A DNA stretch of 64,000 nt, taken from positions 49,142,374 through 49,206,373 of the forward strand of contig NC_080082.1 of the NCBI RefSeq assembly GCF_949987535.1, given 5' to 3'. The notes beneath the pieces were generated by a model. That model saw only the letters and a program-made list of their open reading frames with translations, was not told the DNA's origin and made no database searches. A program made the position numbers and the translations under genes. Shown here piece after piece: positions 15,201-24,470 of the stretch. The stretch's first letter is position 1. Each line of letters begins with the position of its first letter. This DNA comes from Balaenoptera acutorostrata (taxonomy: Eukaryota; Chordata; Mammalia; Artiodactyla; Balaenopteridae).

Positions 15201-17951
15201 CTAACAAAATGCAAAGGCTGCCACCTGCATTCACATGTTTTTTGCCAGTGTTGCTATCTATATATCCAAACATTTAGAACTTGTGTAGTTGTTTGGAGAG
15301 TATTACATTATATATATACTTAGTTTATAAAAAGCATAAAATGACAGGAAAAACTGAATGTGGGTTATTAGTATAAAATGAGACAATTGAGTGAAAGATA
15401 GATATCGCTAGGGAGTGATATCTGGCCTCGATTAGACACCAGTTGGATGTTAGTGGTGTGCTTGTGTTCAGTTGTGAAAGGACATGTACAATAAAATGGA
15501 AATATATCACATGGTGTCTAAAAAAGGAGGCATAATTAGGGTTTTTTTTATCATATTTTTTAGCTCTCTGGGAACAGAACCCCCCTTATAACATGTAAGT
15601 CTTTTGTTTGACTTTCATGCATTAAACTTTTATACATGTTTTTGGGAACTCATTACAAAAGCAGGGTGCTGCCTGTAAAGATGGGGAGGAAACCGAGAAT
15701 CCATGTAACTCAACCCCCAAACACTAAATTACTCTGGTCAAGATCGGAGTAGAGTGTATAGAATCTTTTCACCTAGTAGCTGAAGAAATAATGCCTAAGA
15801 ATTACATCAGACCTCACAGTTTTCAACTCGTTTTCTGCTTTAGCAATAAAAGTTACTTAACATTTTTTTTAAAAACCCTTTCCCTGAATTGAAAGTGCGA
15901 TGCTATTGACCATTTGAATTAGAGTTTTGAATTATCATAAAAATCTGTTATATAGTCTTTTTTTAAACTCTTTGAAAATCAGAATCCAAATATTTGGTGT
16001 GTACGTAGTATACACTTTTTGAGCTTTGAGAACAGTTTCTGTCTGGTGTGCCTTTGCTTTTGTAAGTAGTATAGCAGTGGTCCAGTGTTATAGTACATGG
16101 TTCTCTTACAGTGAAGACCTAGGAAAGGATGTTGAATTTGAAGTTGTTGGTGATGCCCCAGAAAAAGTGGGGCCCAAGCAAGCTGAAGATGCTGCCAAAA
16201 GCATAACCAATGGCAGTGACGATGGAGCTCAGCCTTCCACATCCACAGGTGAGTCATGGCCCCGGCCAGCAGGTTGTTAATTTACCCACCAAGCACAACT
16301 ATTTAGAACAAACTGATTATTTTATGAATGTTGACCATAAAGTAGAACTCCGCAGGACTACTAGAGGTGTGTGTTGGTTTGGCATTGTTTTAATGAAGCT
16401 TTGAATGTATGAACCATGAAGATATTTAAGACTGGGTAAAATTTTTATGGAAAATAGACACTTTATTTTTTTGTTCGTTTGTTTTTACAACTGGAAATGT
16501 CAGTTTACTAGTGTATAAAGATGGTTCATTCTTAGTAGTAGTAGTTTTGGATTTTGTATGCCTGTTCGTAGGGGCAGTAAATTAGTGCATCTAACTATTT
16601 TGAGTGAACAGATGCTAGGTAAGTATAGCATTTTAGCATTTCATAGTTTTCTCAGAACCAGTGTGACTTTGGTAAAGTGCACCAGAAGCTCTCTTTCCCT
16701 GGGTTTTCAGTGTTGGTGCTTTACTGTGCTCGAATGTAAACGTTTACTACCTGCCCCACCCCACCCCAACTCTCTCTCTCTCACACTCACACACACACAC
16801 ACACACTACCTACCTACCTCTTCATTCTGTAGTGTCAGGAAACTAAAAGTTACTAATTTTTCACTTGTTTGTTTTCATTTCTTTGACCCTGTGTCTTTGG
16901 TGTTCTTTTTGGAATATGGTGGTTCCTTGGTTCTCATGTTCTCTGAGAGTTGTAAAGATGGACTTTGAGGTAGTCTAGAGTGTGTGGGCCATGGGTTCAT
17001 GACCTTTTCCCCCCTCTGAAAATAGAAAGGTTCATCATCCTCCTTTAAGGAAAGGACTGGTAGTTTTTCAAAACTCATAATTCAAAATGTGCATTTATTG
17101 ATGCACTGCTGTGGGTAGGTTTTGGAGGCTCTAGCAATGAGTAAGGTAGGTGTTCTGCCTTTGATTTAGTGGAGTGGTGGGGGATGGGTGACACAAAACC
17201 AACCGCAGTGTAAGGTTAAGAGCATACACTGTAGAGCTCCACTCTGCGGGTTTGAATCCTGACCTCATCCTCTGCTACCGTGTGACTGTGGGCAAGTCTC
17301 TGTGCCTCAGTTTCCTTTTCTGGAAAATGGATAATAATGTTATCTTCTTTATACGGTGGTTGTGATGATTAAATGAGTTGTATATGTAAAGTGCTCAGAA
17401 CAGTTCCTGGCACGTTGTAAGTGCTATGTATATGTTGTTGTTGTTTGTTACTACCACTGCTGCGAATATTAGGATATTCACCCTCCTCTTTTCTGTTGGA
17501 GAAGTCGAAACAAGGAACTGTAACAATTCCTTTGAATTATATAATGCTTGTTAAAATTTTTGTTTTGATTAAGAAAGAAAGAGGTGCTTGTAACAGAAAA
17601 CATTAAAACACTATGGAAATATGTAATGTATAAAGCCAAGGTCCTAAGGGTAGCCATTCTAAAGTTTGGTGGATATTTGAAGAGTTAGTTTTTCACATAC
17701 GTAAAATTTTAGTGAACTGCTAGTAACCCCCCACTTTTAACCATTTTTTCCCTTTTTTTCTGAAATAAGCACAAGAGCAAGATGATGTGCTCATAGTTGA
17801 TTCGGATGAAGAAGGTCCCTCAAATAATGCTGACATCAGTGAAGAAGAAAGAAGTCGCAAGAGGAAATTAGATGAGAAAGAGAATGTCAGTGCGAAAAAG
17901 TCACGCATAGAGCAGACAGAGGAGCTTGATGATGTTATAGCATTAGATTGA
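162..17951 (+). CDS. UBA2: UBA2 (SAE2), SUMO-activating enzyme subunit 2, C-terminal 446 residues in 11 exons
   Basis: UBA2 is the catalytic half of the SAE1-UBA2 SUMO E1. The dimer adenylates the SUMO C-terminal glycine, forms a thioester on the UBA2 active cysteine and hands SUMO to UBC9, mainly in the nucleus. Eleven exons join without a frame break: 162-229, 680-801, 4351-4450, 5339-5505, 7249-7342, 7439-7551, 9994-10149, 11572-11668, 14433-14538, 16112-16248, 17770-17951. They give 446 residues, which fit human positions 195-640 exactly. Visible parts: the end of the Cys domain, the adenylation-domain segment with NIIPAIATTNA (exon 7439-7551), zinc ligands C441 and C444 (CYVC), the ubiquitin-fold domain (about 446-547) that binds UBC9, a SUMO-interacting VLIV stretch at 587-590, a basic RKRK nuclear signal at 610-613 and the terminal LDDVIALD. 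The active cysteine (C173 in human) lies upstream of the window. Residue numbers assume the unseen N-terminus has human length. Confidence 0.97.
680..801 (+). CDS. UBA2: UBA2 coding exon, residues 217-257
   Basis: Encodes the segment with GDIKRISTKEWAKSTGYD. K236, a SUMO acceptor site in the human protein, is kept in the IKRI context. Acceptor is 'tttgtag', donor 'gttagg'. Human has EPTEA where this copy has EPMEA. Confidence 0.95.
1527..1702 (-). repeat. L1 3' end fragment, antisense
   Basis: The poly(T) start followed by 'gttgatttacaatgttgtg' and 'ccctgtgctatacagtagg' is the reverse complement of the artiodactyl/cetacean L1 3' UTR. A related, better kept copy lies at 42.25 kb. Confidence 0.7.
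2150..3060. repeat. ancient dispersed repeat, family not assigned
   Basis: Purine-rich text with phrases such as 'ctgctgtgtgccaggggcc', 'gttatgacattcag' and 'gggaatccattaatgg' recurs in diverged form near 12.4-13.7, 30.6-30.9, 47.3-48.6 and 56.1-56.4 kb. It looks like a very old mammalian interspersed family. I cannot name it safely from sequence alone. Confidence 0.4.
3093..3450 (+). repeat. CHR-type tRNA-derived SINE (cetacean), full length
   Basis: Starts 'gggacttcctgggtggcgc', carries the B-box-like 'gggttcgagccc', the repeated 'gccacaactactga' modules and ends in an A-rich (AAAT)n tail. About 355 bp, plus orientation, inside a UBA2 intron. Confidence 0.92.
4351..4450 (+). CDS. UBA2: UBA2 coding exon, residues 258-291
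   Basis: Encodes LFKDDIRYLLTMDKLWRKRK and on to WAEVQSQ, with the RKRKPP segment conserved in the human protein. Acceptor is 'atcttag', donor 'gtaaag'. Confidence 0.95.
4500..4830 (-). repeat. probable old L1 3' end, antisense
   Basis: Phrases such as 'aaatggaatcatactattta' and 'gacttgctcttttcagtcag' resemble the antisense 3' part of old L1 elements. Strongly diverged, so the limits are approximate. Confidence 0.4.
5050..5175 (-). repeat. MIR-like SINE, antisense
   Basis: The run 'ttattgagtgctaactatg', then 'gcttattatcttatc' and 'tgaatcctccagtaatctatg', follows the reverse complement of the MIR consensus. Old and diverged. Confidence 0.5.
5339..5505 (+). CDS. UBA2: UBA2 coding exon, residues 291-346
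   Basis: Encodes EETNASDQQNEPQLGLRDQQ and on to GAELIWDK. Human has LKDQQ where this copy has LRDQQ. Acceptor is 'ttctttag'; the donor 'gtttgt' is a weak but usable GT. Confidence 0.95.
5506..7248 (+). other. UBA2: UBA2 intron (1.7 kb)
   Basis: AT-rich intronic sequence. Apart from the MIR-like piece at 6.45-6.60 kb I see nothing that can be named. Confidence 0.7.
6450..6605 (-). repeat. MIR SINE fragment, antisense
   Basis: 'aatatttaatcttcaccacaa' followed by a bases-from-'tttaacagatta' stretch and 'tggttacatagccagc' matches the MIR core read backwards. Confidence 0.6.
7249..7342 (+). CDS. UBA2: UBA2 coding exon, residues 347-378
   Basis: Encodes DDPSAMDFVTSAANLRMHIF and on to MKSRFDIK, the return into the adenylation fold after the Cys domain. 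Acceptor is 'ttggcag', donor 'gtaagt'. Confidence 0.96.
7439..7551 (+). CDS. UBA2: UBA2 coding exon, residues 378-415
   Basis: Encodes SMAGNIIPAIATTNAVIAGL and on to KIDQCRT. NIIPAIATTNA is the conserved E1 adenylation-domain motif shared with UBA3 and UBA1. The exon follows a poly(T) tract of more than 20 bases directly before its 'ccag' acceptor. Confidence 0.97.
8130..8367 (-). repeat. CHR-type SINE, antisense, internally shortened
   Basis: Runs from an AT-rich tail through 'tggctgcgttgggtcttcg' to 'cactgcgccaccaaggaagc'. It lacks some of the middle 'gtagttgtggc' modules and so is about 240 bp instead of about 340. Confidence 0.88.
9503..9888 (+). repeat. CHR-type SINE, full length
   Basis: Starts 'gggacttccctggtggcgc' and ends in (AAAT)n plus poly(T)/poly(A) disorder. 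Possible imperfect target duplication: 'agaaggttttg' before and 'aaaggtcttg' after the element. Confidence 0.92.
9994..10149 (+). CDS. UBA2: UBA2 coding exon, residues 416-467
   Basis: Encodes IFLNKQPNPRKKLLVPCALD and on to HKVTVLTLQDK. Contains C441 and C444 (CYVC), two of the four ligands of the structural zinc in SAE2, and the start of the ubiquitin-fold domain. Exact in-phase exon of 52 codons; donor 'gtaagt'. Confidence 0.97.
10150..11571 (+). other. UBA2: UBA2 intron, no recognisable element
   Basis: Unique-looking intronic sequence of 1.4 kb. I looked for SINE heads, L1 motifs and short tandem repeats and see none beyond a short (TTTG) run near 11.06 kb. Confidence 0.6.
11572..11668 (+). 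CDS. UBA2: UBA2 coding exon, residues 468-500
   Basis: Encodes IVKEKFAMVAPDVQIEDGKG and on to SSEEGETE, part of the ubiquitin-fold domain that docks UBC9. Donor is 'gtatta', a weak GT. Confidence 0.96.
11669..14432 (+). other. UBA2: UBA2 intron (2.8 kb)
   Basis: Stretches at about 12.33-13.06 and 13.45-13.74 kb resemble the same unassigned ancient repeat as 2.15-3.06 kb. A second old repeat ends near 14.36 kb. The rest shows nothing I can name. Confidence 0.5.
14030..14362 (+). repeat. old mammalian interspersed repeat ('ctagggctgccat...' family)
   Basis: The text 'ctagggctgccatatcaaaa', 'tctggaggcttgaactc', 'ttggattagggtccactcc' and 'cattctgaggcactggtg' follows a repeat very common in mammalian genomes, which I think is an old L1-type 3' segment. 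The family name is uncertain. Confidence 0.6.
14433..14538 (+). CDS. UBA2: UBA2 coding exon, residues 500-535
   Basis: Encodes NNHKKLSEFGIRNGSRLQAD and on to YTLLINILH. This completes the beta-grasp ubiquitin-fold domain. Acceptor is 'ttttctag', donor 'gtagga'. Confidence 0.96.
14539..16111 (+). other. UBA2: UBA2 intron, no recognisable element
   Basis: AT-rich intron of 1.6 kb in which I see no clear repeat, second gene or RNA gene. Confidence 0.6.
16112..16248 (+). CDS. UBA2: UBA2 coding exon, residues 535-581
   Basis: Encodes EDLGKDVEFEVVGDAPEKVG and on to DDGAQPSTST, the end of the ubiquitin-fold domain and the start of the flexible acidic tail. Donor is 'gtgagt'. Confidence 0.96.
16771..16806 (+). 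repeat. (TC)n(CA)n microsatellite
   Basis: A short (TC) run followed by a (CA) run of about nine units, within the last UBA2 intron. Confidence 0.9.
17205..17432 (+). repeat. MIR SINE, sense, nearly full length
   Basis: Shows 'ggtttgaatcctgacctc', 'gtgtgactgtgggcaagtc', 'cctcagtttccttttctgg' and 'gatgattaaatgag' in consensus order and spacing. In the last UBA2 intron. Confidence 0.9.
17770..17951 (+). CDS. UBA2: UBA2 last coding exon, residues 581-640 and stop
   Basis: Encodes AQEQDDVLIVDSDEEGPSNN, then SEEERSRKRKLDEKEN and the terminal LDDVIALD, with stop TGA at 17949-17951. Carries the SUMO-interacting VLIV motif, the RKRK nuclear signal and lysines 611, 613, 617 and 623, which are C-terminal SUMO sites in human. 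Compared with human from memory, residue 630 is T instead of K and residue 624 is K instead of R. Confidence 0.97.
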
Positions 17952-18630
17952 ACGGAAATGCCTCTGAACAGAACCCTCTTACTGCAGTAGGCCTTCTGGG
18001 CAGAACCAGGTTATTTGTTATGTCCTTTGTTCCAAAGGGAAAAAATTGGCACCAGTGACTTGAAGATGACTCTGCTCCCTTTGAAAGCATTCATTTTGCT
18101 AGAACTATTAGAAACATTGCAGTATGCTGTATTGAAAGTAGGAATATAGTTTTAAAACCCTTTGAACAAAGTGTGTGCATAACCAGTCATGAGATGGAAC
18201 AACACAATGCATGTTGCCTTTTTAATGTAAATACCCTTAGGTATCATTTAACAGTTTTACAATATTGTGGTTTAGTAAAGTTGATACCTGGTTATAAATA
18301 TTATGCCTTTATTTTTGGTTAGAAGAAGAATTATTTTTAGCCTAGATCTAACCATTTTCATACTCTTAATTGACTGAAACAGATTCAAAGAAGTATCAAG
18401 TGCTATGCATTGAAACTTGTTTTTAAATGTTAACTGGCACTATGTATATTAATGTAAAACAGTTGTTAATTTACTCAAGTTTTCAGCTTGTACTGCCTGG
18501 TATGTCTGTGTAAGAAGCCAATTTTGTGTATTGTTCCAGTTTCAGGTTATTTATATTTGATGTTTTGTAAAACTCAAATACGACTATACTGTACTTATGG
18601 ACCAAATAAATGGCATCTGCATACTTGTTA
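17952..18630 (+). other. UBA2: UBA2 3' untranslated region
   Basis: AT-rich sequence after the stop codon. It ends about 20 bases past the AATAAA at 18605. No repeat lies inside it. Confidence 0.85.
18605..18610 (+). terminator. UBA2: UBA2 polyadenylation signal AATAAA
   Basis: Canonical hexamer about 650 bases after the stop, followed by GT/T-rich sequence ('cttgttatacatg'). It is the first AATAAA after the stop and the most likely cleavage site. Confidence 0.8.
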
Positions 18631-20380
18631 TACATGCCTGCACACTTCACGTTTCTGCTGGGTTTATATGTTGTATTTGCTGCAGGCATGCTATATTCTT
18701 TGCTTTTAGAAAATTAACTCAGAAACGGACGTGGAGGTTATAAGACCTCTGCTGTTTACCATAGGTGAGTACGTTCTGAAAGAAAGCTTTTAATGGCATT
18801 TGGATTGTAAACAGTTGGCCTTCTGTTGAGAACATTTAAGTGATCTTTGCTCGGCCCCAGTCACTTGGAGCCCTCAATTTGAGACTCCACGGGGAAAGCC
18901 TTTCCTCCACTCTGGGTTGTCCGCAGCTCATCCAAATCCCTTCTTGCGTTGTACCGTTTGGGGCCCAACTCTGGCCAGCAGACGTGGCCACACCAGTGCT
19001 GAAGGGGCAGCGCTCACATCTGTCTCGGACCTCCGAAGGCCTTGGCCTTTAGGCCGCTGTCACACAGATGTGCCTGGGGTTTTTGGGTAACAGAAACCCA
19101 TGAAGCTTTTTGCCCAATTCTGTACCTCTGCCTTTGGTGTTTTTGGCCACAGTCAGCCAAATTTCAAGTTGATAATTCACTGTATTGTCCAACTTTGTGT
19201 AATTCTTACTCTGCCATCCAGCTTACTCCTCGTCTGTGTCATTTGTAAGTTCATCATGTAATCAGAACCTTCAGAAAAATCGTAGCGAACAAGACTCAGC
19301 CCGCAGGAGCATGCTGCTTGACGCCTCCAGGATGAACCGACTTCCATTCTTCAGAAACGACAACTGCAAGCAGGCTAGATTCCCACCCACACCTCTATGA
19401 CCCTGTGAGGTTCACTTGGCCTCTAGATTTTTTTGGAGGTTTCATTTTCCTCCAGAAAAATAAATTTCAAAATTACAGAGCTGTATTAACAGATAAAAAT
19501 GAGATATTCTGGAATACCACCTCTCAGAAGCAAGTTTTGGCTAACTGGTTGGTCCCTGATGATCATCTCCCATTTTGAAATTTTGCATTCCGAAGAGGTC
19601 TCCAGAAAATTTGTACTTTCTGGAGAAAAACTGAAAGTCTCTCCATTCCTTAAAACCTCACCCTTCACCCTGCCTTTTTAGACACAATTGTCAACAATGT
19701 ATTTCTGGCATTACGTGTATGTTCTTTCGTTTTTTCTTTCCCATTTGAATGTATGTGGCATTAAATGCCCGTTTGATCTGTAGAGGTGTGTTTCTATCTT
19801 GGCAGAGCAGTGGTGTTCATCTTTGCAACAACTCTGTGACTACTTTTCCAGCGGTTACTGTCCGTTTTCTACTTGTTTTTATAAAATCTGGGTTTACCAG
19901 CAAAGCAGTTCTGACTACAGTGTCTTGTTCAACTACACTAAGATTCAAGCTGCTCCCATGTCCCTGGAGAGTGGAGATACTTTAGATCTGGCCTTGTATT
20001 CATGGTTTTCCCACATGGGACTTCTTAGTGGGCGGGCTGGAAGCAAGGCTCGACAAGGGTGTATCCCTGGCAGCTCCAGCCTGAAATACAGTCTGACAAA
20101 CCACCTTCCAGCCTCATTGGGAGCAGTCTGGCGACTCAAGTTTACCTAGAGAGTCCATTGTCCCAAAGATCATTCCACGTACTTGGCATGTACCATGAAA
20201 GGATTCAGTGTTTTAATATAGAGCCTGAACCATTAACGGAATAACTGATCAGGCAAAGATCATCAGTGGATATCAAAACCTTTAGTAAAAGGCTCCTGAG
20301 GAACAGAACCTTTGCAGAGTGCTCAAATGTTGCTGTATAAAAAACTTGCGAAAGGGAAAAGCTCAGTCTTGACGATGGAC
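18631..20380. other. intergenic, unclassified
   Basis: 1.7 kb with a middling GC content and several open frames of 60-116 codons, none of which I recognise. No SINE, L1 or LTR motif is clear. It may hold an old decayed repeat or the end of a longer UBA2 transcript. Confidence 0.4.
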
Positions 20381-20965
20381 TGATCTGTCATCAGTGTAAT
20401 CAAGTGATCAAACCTAGCATCAGTAATGGGACAACCTGGTATGTGCTTACTGATGAGATGTTGATTCAAAGAACACAATGACACCTAGGCCCCCCCCCCA
20501 AAAAAAGTAACTTGAATATAGTGTCTAGACTTCCAACTGACAGGAAGTAGAAGGGGTACAGGAACAAATTAAACATTAAGAGGAAATAATTGGACAAGTA
20601 TAGAATGTGTGATATTCTAGAACTCAAGTGCAAAATAAATGACTAAAGTCTTGTGACAGTTGGAAATTTGAAAGTGGAATAAATTAGGTGATAATGGAAT
20701 TATTTTCTTAGCTATGGTAATGTTCTTAATATAGGCCATTGTCCTTATTCTTGTGACATTAGAGATGAAGCTCAAAATACCTACAACTTGTAAATGGCTT
20801 AGCAAATAATACCGGAAGAAAAAACAAAACTAACATTGAATATAGATGGAGCCTGTATACATTGTTCACTGTGCCATCTAACTTTTCTCTGAAAACTTTC
20901 ATAGTAAAAGTGGAGATATATATTCTGTATTTTTCTTTAGTGCCTATGTCTCTTTTTCAAGTTTT
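20380..20965 (+). repeat. probable old L1-type 3' fragment
   Basis: Phrases such as 'aggaacaaattaaacatta', 'taatgttcttaatataggcc' and 'aaatggcttagcaaataat' resemble the 3' part of old L1 families. It contains a short C8-A7 run near 20.49 kb. Diverged. Confidence 0.4.
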
Positions 20966-21666
20966 GTATTGAGTATATCCTATGATTGAAATCAGAAAGG
21001 TAATAAAGATTATTAAAAATATCAGTTGGAATGAGAAAGTGTTACAGCGATTCCTGGGTTGGCATTGATGAAATCAGCTTTGCTCGTCCGGATTGCTAGG
21101 TTGAGACTTAGGAGGAAGTCTCTTTCATTGGAGCCTCCAGAGAACTAAGAGGAGGACCAGATTGTTCCCAGGAGATTAAAGGTCCACTTAGAAGCGGCCA
21201 GAAAACGTTTGATTCATAGTCCATGTTCCTGTTCCTGAAAATTGCCCATCGATGGCACATATGTCTGAAGGGGACTTGCCCTATGGCCAAGGACCATGGG
21301 CAAACTTAAGCCTCTTGTAGTACAGAAAGCAAAAACTATTACAAACCCAAAGAAATTAGGGAAGAAAAAATGTTGGCACATGTTTCTAGTCATTGTGGCT
21401 TGTAGGTATGGTGAAGATCTCTCATTTCTTTGCATCTTAAAGTAGTGTTCCTGAGGACCAGGATCCATTTGATTGTTTTGCAAGATATATTTAGTGAAGT
21501 ATTTTTATAGACACTTTCATACTGGGAATACACTATTTGCATTCTGCACACAGGGAACTTTTTTGGAACTGCTCTCACTAAATGAAAAACTACGTTGAAC
21601 TATAGGGCTCTGATGCTGCTTTGTGCTCGCATATATATATATCTATATATATCTTATATATTTATT

Positions 21667-21786
21667 TTATTTTTTAATTTTTTTTGGCCAAGCAGCATGA
21701 GGGATCTTTGTTCCCCGAACAGGGATGGAACCTGGCCCCGGCAGTGAAAGCACAGAGTCCTAACCACTGGACCGCCAGGGAATTCC
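21667..21786 (-). repeat. short CHR-family SINE, antisense
   Basis: 'ttttttggccaagcagcatg' to 'accgccagggaattccctg': the short tRNA-like form of about 120 bp that lacks the long repeated middle. It follows an (AT)n run at 21.63-21.66 kb. Confidence 0.85.
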
Positions 21787-21799
21787 CTGTAACAGTTTT

Positions 21800-22163
21800 A
21801 AGAATTTTATTTTTTAATAAATTTATTTATTTATTATTTTTGGCTGCGTTGGGTCTTTGTTGCTGCGCGCAGGCTTTCTCTCGTTGCGGCGGGTGGGGGC
21901 TACTCTTTGTTGCAGTGTGTGGGCTTCTCATTGCGGTGGCTTCTCTTGTTGCGGAGCACGGGCTCTAGGCGCGCGGGCTTCAGTAGTTGTGGCATGTGGG
22001 CTCAGTGGTTGTGGCTCGAAGGCTCTAGAGCACAGCCTCAGTAGTTGGGGAGCACAGGCTTAGTTGCTCCGTGGCATGTGGGATCTTCCCGGACCAGGGA
22101 TCGAACCTGTGTCCCGTGCATTGGCAGGTAGATTCTTAACCACTGCGCCACCAGGGAAGTCCC
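21800..22163 (-). repeat. CHR-type SINE, antisense, full length
   Basis: From 'aataaatttatttatttatt' through 'ggctgcgttgggtctttg' to 'ccaccagggaagtcc'. Flanked by a 10-bp duplication 'aagaatttta' on each side. Sits 15 bp from the preceding short SINE. Confidence 0.92.
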
Positions 22164-22164
22164 C

Positions 22165-24110
22165 AAGAATTTTAAATCTTGCAGCAAATGATGACTTACT
22201 ACATAGGGAAAGGCTGAGCAAAAATTTTACTAAAATGTATAGTGCTCCAAGAAGGTCCTCAGGATTTACTTTATAAATCTGAAATTTACTTTCTCAGAAG
22301 ATCAATCTTAGAATGTAGGCGTTGTACACACCATCATTCACTCATTCTGTAAACATATTGCATCCCTACTCTGCACTATGCTGCTCTTGGAAAACCTTGC
22401 CAAATTTGCCAGCCTGGTAGAAATCTTTGAAAGCAGTAAGAAACTAAGGGCTGGTGTGCACAAAAACCTAACTTCTCATCTTAAGGCAGCAATAGGTAGC
22501 AATGAGAATCTGAGGACCTGCAGCCTGTGTGTTGCCAAGCTTCCCAGTTGGTCCCAGTGGCAGCTTCCAGCAGCACTGAAAGTCATGAACACCAACCTCA
22601 TGCTCAAAAATGTGATTCCAAAGGCTGTAGGAATCTGAGTATCCCCAAATAGCTCCTCCCCATGGAGATGTAGACTGGCTGGGGTCTTTGCCATGTAAAG
22701 TTTGTGCATAAATTCCCATTCCTTAGTGCAGGATAAGGTTTCAGGGCAGGAAAGTTAAGGTCCTTCCAAGATGGCCACTTGCTCCCTGATGGAGGAAGCA
22801 AGCTGTAATTGTCAGATCCTAACCCTAATTCTTAGATTGGGGAAACCAACCATCCATGGCTTTAGTGTCAACGCTCCGAAACTTCTGTGCCCCCAGAGAG
22901 GCCTAAGGGATGAAATAGGACCAGGGGAAGTTGGTGGACTCAATCTGGTAGAAAGAGCTGGGCCTCAGAAAAGGGTATGAAAAAAATCCCTTTGGGCACA
23001 ACTCCCAGTGGATTAGGCAGAACATGCACCTTGGGTCTGGTGCTGTGTGTTAATGGGAGGACTGGCCCCTAGGTGCTGAGCTGGGAGAGGTACGAGCGTG
23101 CTTTAGGTGAAAGATTACTTCTGCTCTCCCCAGGAAAAATTATCTTATAAAGGTAAAGACTGCTGCAAGCTGAGGGGAGGGAAAGAAATGCGGATCCCAG
23201 CGATTCTTCCATACGGTGTTTGACTGCATGCCATCCCCCTTCGCTCATAACCCAAGTTACTCAGTCCATATTTGATTGACATCTGAGTGTGTCCCAAGAC
23301 TGTGAGAAAACCACTGAATTTTGTCCATAATTGGGGTCCAGAAAATATGGACACTACAGACAGATAAGGGGGTCTCATTACAAGGTGAGACAACGGGCTC
23401 TCTTAAAAAGAAAAAAAAAAATCACCATTAGTGTAGACATAGTCTGGGTAGGATCAGCATCTGGGGCCTTAGAAGGAAAAGATGGTGGTTCAGGGTTTGG
23501 TGTGAGGCTAGATTGAACATGTCCTGTTCTAGCCTCCTGAGTGTTGTCCGTTTGTCTAGACAAAGAAGATTCTGGTTGAGAGAATGATAGAACTAGAGGC
23601 CCAGCAGTTCTGTTGTGAAACTTCTTTCTCCGACAGGGGGACCCAGGCAGTGGTCATTGGAGCCAGCTCATACTAGCTTTCGAGAGCTGATTATACCCAT
23701 TTCTTCCCAGCTCTGTTCAGTGACACCATGTTGGTAGTTTAGAATTGACCATTTGTACAAATCAGGGCTCCTGATTTGTACAAATCTCCCCCAGAGTGCT
23801 GGTTGTTCAGGTTTTACGCACACTCCTGGACTCAGGAAGAAAAACGCCAGAGAGCACCCCATCGTGCTTCTCAGGTAGAAAGAGCCAGCGAACTGAGATC
23901 AAACCCACCCTTTATTGAGGATACAAAAGAAGATGGGGTCTGGGACACATTCAGGTAATGTATAGATAAGAGCATGTGATTTTGAATCCTACTTTGTATC
24001 CACTTAATGGTATGATGGTAGGATTCCCCACATTATTAAATATTTTAAAGGTATTTATAAATAATTGCTTAATGAATTTCCCACTTTGTGGAAGTACTTT
24101 ATTCTAATGT
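22165..24110. other. intergenic, unclassified
   Basis: Unique-looking sequence with short, unrecognised open frames. The only clear structure is a perfect inverted repeat at 23751-23785, listed separately. Confidence 0.45.
23751..23785. repeat. perfect 16-bp inverted repeat with 3-nt spacer
   Basis: Arms 23751-23766 and 23770-23785 are exact reverse complements, separated by 'gct'. Each arm also holds the 12-bp palindrome 'atttgtacaaat'. Confidence 0.9.
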
Positions 24111-24111
24111 T

Positions 24112-24470
24112 GAACAGCGAATATTTTAAATTTTATTAATTAATTAATTTATTTATTTTTTGCTGTATTGGGTCTTTTCTGCGCGGGCTTTCTCTAGTGT
24201 GGCAAGTGGGGGCTACTCTTCGTTGCGGTGCGTGGGCTTCTCATTGTCGTGGCTTCTCTTGTTGCAGTGCACGGGCTCTAGGCGCGCGGACTTCAGTAGT
24301 TGTGGTGTGCGGGCTCTAGAGCGCAGGCTCAGTAGTTGTGGTGCACGGGCTTAGTTGCTCCGCGGCATGTGGGATCTTCCTGGACTAGGGCTCGAACCCA
24401 TGTCCCCTGCATTGGCAGGCGGATTCTTAACCACTGCACCACCAGGGAAGTCCCGAACAGCGAATATTTT
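24112..24470 (-). repeat. CHR-type SINE, antisense, with 16-bp target duplication
   Basis: Element about 24128-24454. Exact duplication 'gaacagcgaatatttt' at 24112-24127 and 24455-24470. A clean, relatively young insertion. Confidence 0.95.

Noticed and set aside
21002..21007. AATAAA as an alternative UBA2 polyadenylation signal.
   Set aside because: It is 3 kb past the stop and beyond probable old L1 sequence; the signal at 18605 is better placed.
22378..22638. 86-codon open frame between the two genes.
   Set aside because: No ATG-supported gene structure, promoter or family match that I can see; a chance frame is more likely.
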